Shown: positions 7,775-15,261 of the stretch, piece by piece
Position numbering within the stretch: position 1 is the first letter of the stretch
How the letters are laid out: each line of letters starts with the position of its first letter
From: CAZGKW01 sp964526295
GTDB taxonomy: Bacteria > Planctomycetota > Phycisphaerae > FEN-1346
Assembly (NCBI GenBank): GCA_964526295.1
Contig: CAZGKW010000045.1
Span: 1 to 32,123, forward strand
Direction: 5' to 3'
DNA length: 32,123 nt
Notes under the pieces: generated by a model
Told to the model about the DNA's origin: nothing
Seen by the model: only the letters and a program-made list of their open reading frames with translations
The model's database searches: none
Translations under genes and position numbers: made by a program

Positions 7775-9070
7775 ATGACGACGCGCACGATCACGCCCGC
7801 CGAGGGGCCCGTCACGGGCACCGTCCGGCCGCCGGGCTCCAGGAGCCTGACGAACCGGGCCCTCATCGTCGCGGCGCTCGCCGAAGGGACCAGCGACTTG
7901 ACGGACGTCGGGTTCTCCGGCGACACCCGCGTCTGTGCCGAGGCCCTCGCGGCGCTCGGCATCAGGGTCGAGACCGACGAGGCGGCCCGCCGCATCCGCA
8001 TCGAGGGCTGCGCCGGGAGCGTCCCGCCGGGCCCGCGGGACCTCTGGACGGGCGACTCGGGCACCGCCACGCGGTTCGTCACGGCCCTGGCGGCGGCGGG
8101 GCGGGGGACGTACCGCATCGACGGGTCGCCGCGGATGCGCCAGCGGCCCATCGGGGACCTCCTGGAGGGCCTGTCGGCCCTGGGGGTTCGGGCCCGGAGC
8201 GAGGCCGGCACGGGGTGCCCGCCCGTCGTCGTCGAGACCGAGGGCCTCGCGGGGGGCGAGGTGGCGCTCTCGGGGGCGGTCTCCAGCCAGTACCTAAGTG
8301 GCCTCCTGATGGCCGCGCCCGCGGCCCGGGGGCCGGTCACGATTCGCGTTCGCGGCGAGCTGGTTTCGAAACCATTTGTCGATATGACGGTGTCCGTGAT
8401 GGCGGCGTTCGGGGCGGGGCCCGAGCGGGACGGCTACGCCCGGTTCGACGTGCCGGCGCCCCGCCCGTACCGGGGGCGGGAGCTGGCGATCGAGCCCGAC
8501 GCGGCCGGCGCGAGCTACTTCCTGGCGGCTGCGGCGGCGACCGGCGGGCGGGTGACCGTCGAGGGCCTCACGTTCCGAAGCGCCCAGGGCGACGCCCGGT
8601 TCGCCGAGGTCCTGCGGGAGATGGGCTGCGAGGTCGAGTGGTCGGAGGCGGGCGTGACGGTGGAGGGGCCGGAGCGGCTGCGGGGCCTGGCGGTCGACCT
8701 GAACGCGATGCCGGACATGGTGCTGACGCTCGCGCCGCTGGCGCTTTTTGCCCGGGGGCGGACGACGATCCGGAACGTGGCGAACCTCCGGGTGAAGGAG
8801 TCGGACCGGCTGGCGGCGCTGGCGGCGGAGCTGGGGCGGCTGGGGGCGGAGGTGAAGGAGCGGCCGGACGGGCTCTCGATCCGCCCGCCGGAAGAGGTCC
8901 GGCCGGCGGAGATTCAAACGTATGACGATCACAGGATGGCGATGGGCCTCGCGGTGGTGGGCCTGAGGGTGCCGGGCGTGCGGATCGCGGGGGCGGAGTG
9001 TGTGGCGAAGACGTACCCGGGGTTCTTCGACGACCTGGAGCGGCTTGTGCGAGGCGAGGCGGGGGGGTAG
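7775..9070 (+). CDS. aroA: 3-phosphoshikimate 1-carboxyvinyltransferase (EPSP synthase)
   Basis: The product is 431 residues, full length. It joins phosphoenolpyruvate to shikimate 3-phosphate in the sixth step of the shikimate pathway, in the cytoplasm. Family motifs in order: PGSRSLTNRAL (20-30), GDSGTATRF, RMRQRPIGDLLEGL, SSQYLSGLLMAAP, NAMPDMVLTLAPLALFA with the catalytic Asp, RVKESDRLAALAAEL, YDDHRMAMGLAVVGL and AKTYPGFFDDL. The usual Lys of GSK(S/T) is Arg23. The ATG at 7775 starts the conserved N-terminus. No Shine-Dalgarno precedes it, but a -10 hexamer ends 7 bp upstream, so the mRNA is probably leaderless. A lipoprotein gene follows after 162 bp on the same strand. Confidence 0.95.
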   Translation: MTTRTITPAEGPVTGTVRPPGSRSLTNRALIVAALAEGTSDLTDVGFSGDTRVCAEALAALGIRVETDEAARRIRIEGCAGSVPPGPRDLWTGDSGTATRFVTALAAAGRGTYRIDGSPRMRQRPIGDLLEGLSALGVRARSEAGTGCPPVVVETEGLAGGEVALSGAVSSQYLSGLLMAAPAARGPVTIRVRGELVSKPFVDMTVSVMAAFGAGPERDGYARFDVPAPRPYRGRELAIEPDAAGASYFLAAAAATGGRVTVEGLTFRSAQGDARFAEVLREMGCEVEWSEAGVTVEGPERLRGLAVDLNAMPDMVLTLAPLALFARGRTTIRNVANLRVKESDRLAALAAELGRLGAEVKERPDGLSIRPPEEVRPAEIQTYDDHRMAMGLAVVGLRVPGVRIAGAECVAKTYPGFFDDLERLVRGEAGG

Positions 9071-9232
9071 GATGAGGCGTCGCGGCCCATCGGCCGCGGC
9101 GGGCCTGAAGCTTCGGCGGTGGCAGCGGGGCGGGTTCGAATGGCGCGTCCGGCCGATACGGAGGCCGGCATCGGGGTCCGTTCGCCGCGTCGCGGAGGGA
9201 TGAGCGGAGTGCGAAGTGCCGGACGAAAGGCG

Positions 9233-9727
9233 ATGCGCCTGGCGGCGGGGCGGCGGAAGGCCCGACGGTGGGTGATCGTGGCCGCGTCCCTGGCGGCGGC
9301 CCTGGCGGCCGGCTGCGCGGGCGGCAAGCAGTCGAAGCGCGACGTTTACTACAATCTGATGACCGACGCCCAGCGGGAGCATTTCCGCCAGATGGAACGC
9401 GAACGCAAGCCCGCCAGCCTCAAGCTCGCTTTTGTCCAGGGAATTAGCGTTTATGCCGCGTGGCAAGAACAGCCGAAAGAGATACAGGACGCGATCCTGC
9501 GGCGCCAGGTCCGGATCGGCATGACGCCGGACCAGGTCAAGATGGCCCTCGGCCGCCCGGACCGCATCGAGGAGGTCACCACCCCGGCCGACCGCGAGGC
9601 CGGCCGGAATCGCGAAGTTTGGCACTATGGCGAACGACGCTCCTGGCTCCGCCCTGGCGGTCCCGACCGACGAGACGTCGGCTTCGTCGGCGGGCGCGTC
9701 ACCTGGCTCGACCCGCCGCCGACGTAG
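9233..9727 (+). CDS. Lipoprotein with a BamE/SmpA-like domain
   Basis: The product is about 164 residues. It begins with a lipoprotein signal: Arg/Lys-rich N-terminus, hydrophobic WVIVAASLAAALAAG, and lipid-accepting Cys28 after LAAG. It should be anchored in a membrane facing the periplasm. The C-terminal half (IRIGMTPDQVKMALGRPDR-type sequence through VWHYG and GFVGGRVTWL) matches the SmpA/OmlA/BamE-like fold, common in small envelope lipoproteins. The ATG at 9233 gives the most typical signal length and has GAAAGG upstream; an ATG at 9200 and a longer frame from 9119 are also open. Its last 101 nt overlap the start of the next gene in another frame. The exact role is unknown. Confidence 0.75.
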   Translation: MRLAAGRRKARRWVIVAASLAAALAAGCAGGKQSKRDVYYNLMTDAQREHFRQMERERKPASLKLAFVQGISVYAAWQEQPKEIQDAILRRQVRIGMTPDQVKMALGRPDRIEEVTTPADREAGRNREVWHYGERRSWLRPGGPDRRDVGFVGGRVTWLDPPPT

Positions 9728-10901
9728 CACCCCCCTGGCCCTCGACCCCGTCTCGATCTTCATCCTCACGGACCGACCCGGCGTCGCCGGCCAGCTCCGC
9801 CAGTCCATCGACCCGTCCTTCGGCACGGTCATCGTCATCGACTCCGGGGCCGTCCCCGAGGCCATGGGCGCCGACGTCGTCATCCTCGACGTCCCCCCCG
9901 GCGACCCCCAGGCCCTCGACGAGGCCACTGCCATGGCCGCCCGTCTCGGCGAGACGCCCATCCCCGTCCTCGCGATCAACGGCCACCTGGGCCACGCCGA
10001 GCGGATGGCCCTCTACCGCTCCGGCGTCCTGGCGATGCTCGAGCCGGAGGAGCACCCCGCCGAGCTCGAGGCCCAGCTCGAGAGCCTCGTCTCGGCCAAG
10101 TGGCCCGCCTCGCCGGCCGTCCGCCGACTCCAGGAACACACCCGCCACCTCGACGAGCAGCTTCGCCTGGCCCAGCGGCTCCAGACCGACTTTCTCCCCC
10201 GGCGGCTCCCCCAGCTCATGGACGCCCAGTTCGCGGCGCGCCTCGAGCCCGCCGCCTGGGTCGCCGGCGACTTCTACGACGTCTTCCGTCTCGACGAGCG
10301 GCACCTGGGGTTCTACGTGGCCGACGCCGTGGGCCACGGCATCCCGGCGGCCCTCCTGACGGTCTTCGTCAAGAAGAGCCTCCGCACCAAACGTATCGAG
10401 GGCAAGAAGTACGAGCTGATCCAGCCCGCCGACGTCCTCTCGGACCTGAACCGCGACCTCCTCCGGGCCGACCTCCGCGAGACCCCCTTCGTCACCCTCG
10501 TCTATTGCCTTTACAACATGGAGACGCACGAGCTGGCCTGGGCCCGCGGCGGGCACCCCCATCCGCTCCTCGTGACCGTCGACGGCGACGTCGAACCGCT
10601 CGCCGGCGAGGGGGCCCTGCTGGGCATCTTCAGCGATGCGGCATTCGAGCAGCGGTCGCGCCGCCTGGAGCCCGGCCAGCGGCTGCTCCTCTACAGCGAC
10701 GGGGCCGAGCGGGTCGAGCCGGTCCAACTGGCCAACCCCGACCGGCTCGTCGAGATCGTCGAGCGGACGGCCCTCTTGCCGATGGAGGCGGCCCTCGACG
10801 AGATCGTGACGGCCGTCCACGCCGCCTCCGGCGGCCGCCGCCTGCCCGACGACGTGACCCTCCTGGCCCTCCAGCTCGACGGCCCTCGCGTCGAGCCGTA
10901 A
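9627..10901 (+). CDS. RsbU-type PP2C phosphatase with a receiver-like domain
   Basis: The product is 424 residues. Residues 42-155 resemble a response-regulator receiver: strand ILTDRP, VVILDVPPGDPQ with Asp88 in the phosphoacceptor place, then IPVLAINGH. A helix-forming linker (165-195) leads to a SpoIIE/RsbU PP2C catalytic domain with GDFYDVF (214-220), VADAVGHGIPAALL (231-244), GGHPHPLLV and LLLYSDGAER, which supply the metal-binding aspartates. Such proteins dephosphorylate anti-sigma-factor antagonists in partner-switching stress pathways; no partner gene lies in this window. The only plausible start is the ATG at 9627, inside the lipoprotein gene, which suggests translational coupling. 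The first 40 residues are low-complexity. Confidence 0.85.
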   Translation: MANDAPGSALAVPTDETSASSAGASPGSTRRRRSTPLALDPVSIFILTDRPGVAGQLRQSIDPSFGTVIVIDSGAVPEAMGADVVILDVPPGDPQALDEATAMAARLGETPIPVLAINGHLGHAERMALYRSGVLAMLEPEEHPAELEAQLESLVSAKWPASPAVRRLQEHTRHLDEQLRLAQRLQTDFLPRRLPQLMDAQFAARLEPAAWVAGDFYDVFRLDERHLGFYVADAVGHGIPAALLTVFVKKSLRTKRIEGKKYELIQPADVLSDLNRDLLRADLRETPFVTLVYCLYNMETHELAWARGGHPHPLLVTVDGDVEPLAGEGALLGIFSDAAFEQRSRRLEPGQRLLLYSDGAERVEPVQLANPDRLVEIVERTALLPMEAALDEIVTAVHAASGGRRLPDDVTLLALQLDGPRVEP

Positions 10902-11085
10902 TTCGTTTCCACGAGCCGTCATCCCGAGCGACCCGACGGGGAAGTCGAGGGCCAACCCCTTCGGCGCTGCTGAGGGCGACGCCCGATCTTGCCAAGGGGC
11001 CGCGTTGGCTCCGCCCTCGGCGCCAAGCGAGCAGGGGCCGGAGCCGAATGCCGAGGGGCATCGCAAGGCGCATGCCTGCAAAGGC
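10902..11085. other. Gap before the modification island
   Basis: This part of the 327-bp gap shows no gene and no strong structure. It marks the change from high-GC backbone to the lower-GC island. The island promoter follows at 11086. Confidence 0.5.
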
Positions 11086-11114
11086 TTGCTTGCCTCATAG
11101 AGCGGGCGTATAGT
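11086..11114 (+). promoter_or_regulatory. Promoter of the modification island operon
   Basis: TTGCTT (11086-11091), exactly 17 bp, then TATAGT (11109-11114). It points at the ParB-like gene and leaves a leader of about 110 nt. Confidence 0.6.
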
Positions 11115-11228
11115 CGCGGTCACGGAGGGCACTTCGTCCCCCAACCAGGAGAGGGAGCGCCACCAGCACACATCGCGGCTGCCTCCGCACCCCCGAGCGC
11201 GGAGTGCCCCAGAGAAGGGAGTTCCTAT

Positions 11229-12359
11229 ATGCCATCGCAACCTGCGATACAGTACGGCAAGCTTGAGGACCTTTCCCTCGACCCGCGCAACCCAAGGTTA
11301 GGACGCGAACACACCCGGCGTGAATTGGGGCAGGAAGGAATCCTGGCATTGATGGAGGACTGGGCGCTCGAGGAACTTGCCGTCTCGTTCTTGGAGAGCG
11401 GATTCTGGCCGCAAGAGGCCCTCATTGTTGTCGAGGAAGAATTGTATGGCAAGGAGTGTCTCGTGGTCGTGGAGGGTAACCGCCGGCTGGCTGCCCTGAA
11501 GTACCTCAAGAGAGCCTTCGGTGACGAACATGTGTCAACGAAATGGACGCGATTAGTTTCCGACGTGGAGCCCCCGCACGACCTATTCGCGGAGATACCC
11601 TTCATCAAGATGGAATCCCGCGATGAGGTGGACGGGTTTCTGGGGTTCCGGCACGTGACGGGCATCAAGCAGTGGCGCCCGGCAGAGAAGGCCGAATTCA
11701 TAGCCAAGCTGATCGAGGAGAAGGGCCTGAACTACCGGGAGGCGACCAGGCGAATCGGCAGCAAAGAGCCGGTTGTGCGCCGCAACTACATCTCCTATCG
11801 GATTCTGCTGCAGATGGAGGACCTTGAGGAAAAGGTTTCACTCGAGCATGTCGAAGAGAAGTTCAGCGTCCTCTACCTATCCTTGCGAGAACTGGGCGTG
11901 CAGACGTTCTTAGACGTCGATATCTCTGCGCCTCCAGGCCGGGCGATGAGGCCAGTGCCGAAGGATAAGCTTGACGCCTTGGCCGAATTCGCGCTGTGGC
12001 TGTTCGGGACCGACGAAAAGCCACCGCTCTTCACTGACTCAAGGTACGTTACAAGGTTCAGCAAGATCCTGCAGAGCGAAAGAGCGGTGGACTATCTGCG
12101 CAAGACTGACCACCCAAGCTTTGAAGTGGCCGCGCAGAAGGCCGGTGCCGATGAGCCAGAATTGGTAGCTTTAGTGGAGCGAGCGACGGACGACATCGAG
12201 CAAGTGTTGGGTCGCGTGCATCTGTATGCCGATTCGCAACCTCTTCAAAAGGCCGTCGACCGCTTCGGCCTTGGGGGGTGGGAGTTGGTGCGGCGTTTCC
12301 CGAAGACGAGCGCCTTCGCGGCGATTCAGCGAGATTTCGACCAGGGCGAACCTGAGTGA
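11229..12359 (+). CDS. ParB/Srx-superfamily protein of a DNA-modification island
   Basis: The product is 376 residues. The N-terminal part is a ParB-like domain: DPRNPRL at 18-24 and VVEGNRRLAALKYLK at 80-94, where GNRR replaces the GERR box of ParB. Residues 150-190 include a helical stretch (RPAEKAEFIAKLIEEKGLNY followed by REATRRIGS) like the helix-turn-helix of ParB-type proteins. The remaining 190 residues are not recognised. The start is ATG with AAGGGAG 9 nt upstream; an in-frame extension back to 10989 crosses the promoter and is rejected. The next gene begins 6 nt after the stop. ParB-domain proteins beside methyltransferases can be nucleases, ATP/CTP-dependent switches or DNA-binding regulators. 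This is not a chromosome-partitioning ParB, because no ParA accompanies it. Confidence 0.75.
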   Translation: MPSQPAIQYGKLEDLSLDPRNPRLGREHTRRELGQEGILALMEDWALEELAVSFLESGFWPQEALIVVEEELYGKECLVVVEGNRRLAALKYLKRAFGDEHVSTKWTRLVSDVEPPHDLFAEIPFIKMESRDEVDGFLGFRHVTGIKQWRPAEKAEFIAKLIEEKGLNYREATRRIGSKEPVVRRNYISYRILLQMEDLEEKVSLEHVEEKFSVLYLSLRELGVQTFLDVDISAPPGRAMRPVPKDKLDALAEFALWLFGTDEKPPLFTDSRYVTRFSKILQSERAVDYLRKTDHPSFEVAAQKAGADEPELVALVERATDDIEQVLGRVHLYADSQPLQKAVDRFGLGGWELVRRFPKTSAFAAIQRDFDQGEPE

Positions 12360-12365
12360 GCGCAT

Positions 12366-13310
12366 ATGATCGCTAGGCCCGATGTGGTGAAGAGGTCTGT
12401 CACTGCGCACAATAGCGACGTCACGGTGTTTTGCGATTGGCTGGAGGCCAGCGCACTCTATGACGAGCAGGTCCGGGAAGTCTCAAAAGCCGAAGTCGTT
12501 GACGTGTTGATGGAGCAGGAAATATATAATGACCAAGATTACTGCTGGGAATTTGTCAGCAACTCGTGGACAGTGATTCGCCGTCGGCTATCATGGCTTG
12601 GCTCCAGTTCGCCTTTCAAGGTGAGGGACTTAGCCATAACACGTACGTGTCAGTGGAGGGAAGCACCCGCCCACACATTCTGCCTAGCGGTTTCTCTGGG
12701 GCCCACGTATCCGGGCTGGCATGAGCAGTTTGGGCCTGACTACACGGACCAGGGAGCCTTGTTTGAGAGCTTGGTGGAAGCTTCCTTGAGGTGCGTGTTC
12801 AGCCACTGGCAGTTTACGTGCACGGGCTGGTCACGACAACACACGGTCACTCTTAGCAGTGTGGTCCCAAACCTGGCGGCCGACTTGCGGGAGGAGGCCT
12901 GCGATATCGCGCTTACAAAGTATGCCGGCACGTATGCAAAGGAAAGCGGCCTGGACATCGCGTGGCACATGCCCTTCCGCGACCAGCGGGGCGGGTTCCC
13001 TGTCTATCTCGCCCAGTGCGCGAGTGGCAAGGGCTGGGCTGCAAAGCTCCATGACCTTGATCTCGAGGTCTGGAGGAAGCTGATAGATTTCAAGCACATC
13101 CCGGCGAAGGCCTTTGCTCTCCCGTTCGCCCTGTTGGACAAGGAGTTTGTCCAGAGGTCGCCGAGGGTGGGTGGGTTGTTACTTGACCGGTACAGACTAC
13201 TTTCGGCTGGCGCGATTTGCGTTGAGTGGCTTCCCACCGCACTGGCCAAGCGACTGGTGGCCTGGCTGGAACCTCGCGTGCAGTGGATTCTCGATCTAGA
13301 CAGGGCCTGA
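12366..13310 (+). CDS. Putative restriction-endonuclease-like protein (unrecognised)
   Basis: The product is 314 residues with no family that I can name. The arrangement resembles a PD-(D/E)XK nuclease: a helix GALFESLVEASL with Glu134, then SGLDIAWHMPF with Asp197, then a strand FPVYLAQCASGKGW with Gln217 and Lys222. The final Lys is spaced further than in the classic ExK. No transmembrane segment is seen. It sits between the ParB-like gene and a cytosine methyltransferase, 6 nt after the former and 1 nt before the latter. That is where a cognate restriction enzyme would be expected, so the call rests partly on context. It has Trp- and Cys-rich stretches and lower GC than the backbone. Confidence 0.5.
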   Translation: MIARPDVVKRSVTAHNSDVTVFCDWLEASALYDEQVREVSKAEVVDVLMEQEIYNDQDYCWEFVSNSWTVIRRRLSWLGSSSPFKVRDLAITRTCQWREAPAHTFCLAVSLGPTYPGWHEQFGPDYTDQGALFESLVEASLRCVFSHWQFTCTGWSRQHTVTLSSVVPNLAADLREEACDIALTKYAGTYAKESGLDIAWHMPFRDQRGGFPVYLAQCASGKGWAAKLHDLDLEVWRKLIDFKHIPAKAFALPFALLDKEFVQRSPRVGGLLLDRYRLLSAGAICVEWLPTALAKRLVAWLEPRVQWILDLDRA

Positions 13311-13311
13311 T

Positions 13312-14580
13312 GTGACACTGGAGTTCGTTGATCTTTTCGCAGGCCTCGGAGGGTTCCACTTGGCAGCGGCCAAGTCCGGCGCACGGTGTGTCTTCGCCTG
13401 TGAACTTGATACCAAGCTGCGGGCGGCCTACAACACCAATTTCGGCATGAAGCCCGCAGCGGATGTACGAGACGTGGATCCGACCGAAGTCCCTCCCCAC
13501 GACCTTCTTTGCGCCGGCTTTCCGTGCCAGCCTTTCTCAAAGGCAGGCGGCCAGCGCGGCTGGGCCGACAAGGAGCGCGGGACCGTCTTCGACAGCATCG
13601 TTGACATTCTGCGTGCCCACCGCCCCACCTTTGTCTTGCTGGAGAACGTGGCGCACTTTGTCCGTCATGACAAGGGCAAGACGTATACGCGCGTCAAGAA
13701 GAAGCTTGAATCTCTGGGCTATGCTGTCAGCAGCGCCACACTTTCGCCGCATCAGTTCGGCGTCCCGCAGATACGCCAGCGCATGTATCTCGTCGGCCGG
13801 CTTGGCGCGCTTAACGGTTTCACTTGGCCAGCACCAACGACGCGAGCTGACGAGCTGTCGCTGCGTGACTTCTTGGACGAACGGCCGGATGGCGCCAAGG
13901 CCTTGAGTCAGCAAGTCATTGTATGTCTCAAGACGTGGCAGGAATTCCTCGAAGCGATCCCTGCCAAGGCGAAGCTGCCGTCCTTCCCTATATGGAGCAT
14001 GGAATCTGGAGCTTCCTATCCCTACGACCGCGGCTCGCTTCACGAGGTGCCGCTGAAGCTGCTCAGGCGAAGACGCGGATGTTTTGGAGTCTCGCTGCGG
14101 AAATGGTTCCGAAAGGATGTGCTTGAGCTTGTGCCCAGCTACGCAAGGAGGCGAGAGAAGGCGTTCCCTCGGTGGAAAATGGCCTTCATAAAGCAGAATC
14201 GGGATTTCCTGGCGCACCATCGGCGGGACCTGGAGTGTTGGACTGGGCGCATCAAGCTTTTTCCTCCCAGCCTCCAGAAGTTCGAGTGGAACTGCCAGGG
14301 CGAAGAGCGCAATCTGTGGCAGCACGTGATCCAGTTCAGGGCGTCCGGCGTTAGGGTCAAGCGGGCCACAACGTCTCCGTCCCTGGTTGCCATGACGACA
14401 ACCCAAGTCCCCATTATCGGCTGGGAAGAGCGGTACATGACCGTGCGGGAATGTGCACGCCTCCAGTGCATGGACGAGTTGAAGCACCTGCCGCCGTTTG
14501 GAGTTGCCATGGCAGCTCTGGGTAACGCGGTAAACGTTCGGGTAGCTACGCTTGTCCTGGAGGCCTTGCTCACGGCTTGA
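13312..14580 (+). CDS. dcm: DNA (cytosine-5) methyltransferase, Dcm/type II
   Basis: The product is 422 residues and transfers a methyl group from S-adenosylmethionine to C5 of cytosine in a specific DNA site. The family motifs are complete and in order: I FVDLFAGLGGFHLA (5-18), IV GFPCQPFSKAGG with nucleophile Cys72, VI LLENV (109-113), VIII QIRQRMYLVG (153-162), a target-recognition region at about 200-360, IX VRECARLQ and X ALGNAVNV. The start is GTG at 13312, 1 nt after the previous stop, so it is translationally coupled. The last 11 bp overlap the convergent vsr gene. The recognition site cannot be read from sequence. The partner Vsr suggests that repair of T:G mismatches from deaminated 5-methylcytosine is needed. 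Confidence 0.93.
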   Translation: MTLEFVDLFAGLGGFHLAAAKSGARCVFACELDTKLRAAYNTNFGMKPAADVRDVDPTEVPPHDLLCAGFPCQPFSKAGGQRGWADKERGTVFDSIVDILRAHRPTFVLLENVAHFVRHDKGKTYTRVKKKLESLGYAVSSATLSPHQFGVPQIRQRMYLVGRLGALNGFTWPAPTTRADELSLRDFLDERPDGAKALSQQVIVCLKTWQEFLEAIPAKAKLPSFPIWSMESGASYPYDRGSLHEVPLKLLRRRRGCFGVSLRKWFRKDVLELVPSYARRREKAFPRWKMAFIKQNRDFLAHHRRDLECWTGRIKLFPPSLQKFEWNCQGEERNLWQHVIQFRASGVRVKRATTSPSLVAMTTTQVPIIGWEERYMTVRECARLQCMDELKHLPPFGVAMAALGNAVNVRVATLVLEALLTA

Positions 14581-14977
14581 GGAGCTTCAGCAACCCTTCC
14601 TTTAGCTTCGCTTCATCCTGCACCTGGCATTCCCATACAACCAAGACCTTCCAGCCAAGTCGGCGGAGGGCCCTTCGGTTCGCTGCATCCCGTTTCTTGT
14701 TGCCCTCGAGCTTCGGCACCCAATACGCCTTGTTGGACTTGGGAAGCTTGCCGAGCTTGCAGGAGTGCTGGTGCCAGAAGCAGCCGTGCACGAGGACCAC
14801 GGCACGATGCTTGGGCAGAACAATGTCTGGGTTGCCGGGAAGGTCTGCACGATGCAGCCTGAACCGGTAGCCGAGCCGGTGCAGCAGCCGACGGACTACC
14901 ATTTCCGGCGTGGTGTGGGTCTTGCGTATCCGACTCATCACGTAACTGCGAGTCTTCTTGTCGTAAACGTCCGGCAC
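14570..14977 (-). CDS. vsr: Very short patch repair endonuclease
   Basis: The product is 135 residues (the E. coli enzyme has 156). Vsr nicks DNA beside T:G mismatches produced by deamination of 5-methylcytosine. The start of the protein (VPDVYDKKTRSYVMSRIR) matches the family opening DxxxxxxRSxxM. PGNPDIV supplies the catalytic Asp, HGCFWHQHSC the active-site His and zinc-site residues, and LGWKVLVVWECQ the conserved end. The GTG start at 14977 is chosen because GGAGG lies 5 nt upstream and it matches the family N-terminus. The much longer frame to 15604 is not supported. It converges on dcm with an 11-bp overlap, a tail-to-tail arrangement that is unusual because vsr usually lies on the same strand. 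Confidence 0.92.
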   Translation of the reverse strand: MPDVYDKKTRSYVMSRIRKTHTTPEMVVRRLLHRLGYRFRLHRADLPGNPDIVLPKHRAVVLVHGCFWHQHSCKLGKLPKSNKAYWVPKLEGNKKRDAANRRALRRLGWKVLVVWECQVQDEAKLKEGLLKLLKP

Positions 14978-15261
14978 GTCGCCTCCAGGACCCCCGAAGC
15001 TGCACTGACTCACCGCGCCCCGAGTGCACGGTCTGTCTGGAGTGTATCCACACCGAGAGGCGACGCAAGGCACGTGGCCATTTCGCAACTCCCCATTTTC
15101 TTGTCGGTGGAATCTGCGTAATTTGCGAGATCCCTCGGCTTCGCACGGGACGGCGTTTGCGGAGGGCAGTTGCCTTTCTGTCCCCGACCCCCTTCTGCGG
15201 TAAGCAGTGGCCGTTGCTGTCGCCGTTCTCGTCCTTCGCCCTCCTCTGCGGAGGGCCGTCC

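Noticed and set aside
10989..11228. 80-residue N-terminal extension of the ParB-like protein
   Set aside because: It would cover the island promoter and has no ribosome site; the ATG at 11229 has one.
11229..12359. Chromosome-partitioning parB
   Set aside because: There is no parA and no parS-like palindromes nearby, and GNRR replaces the GERR box; the context is DNA modification.
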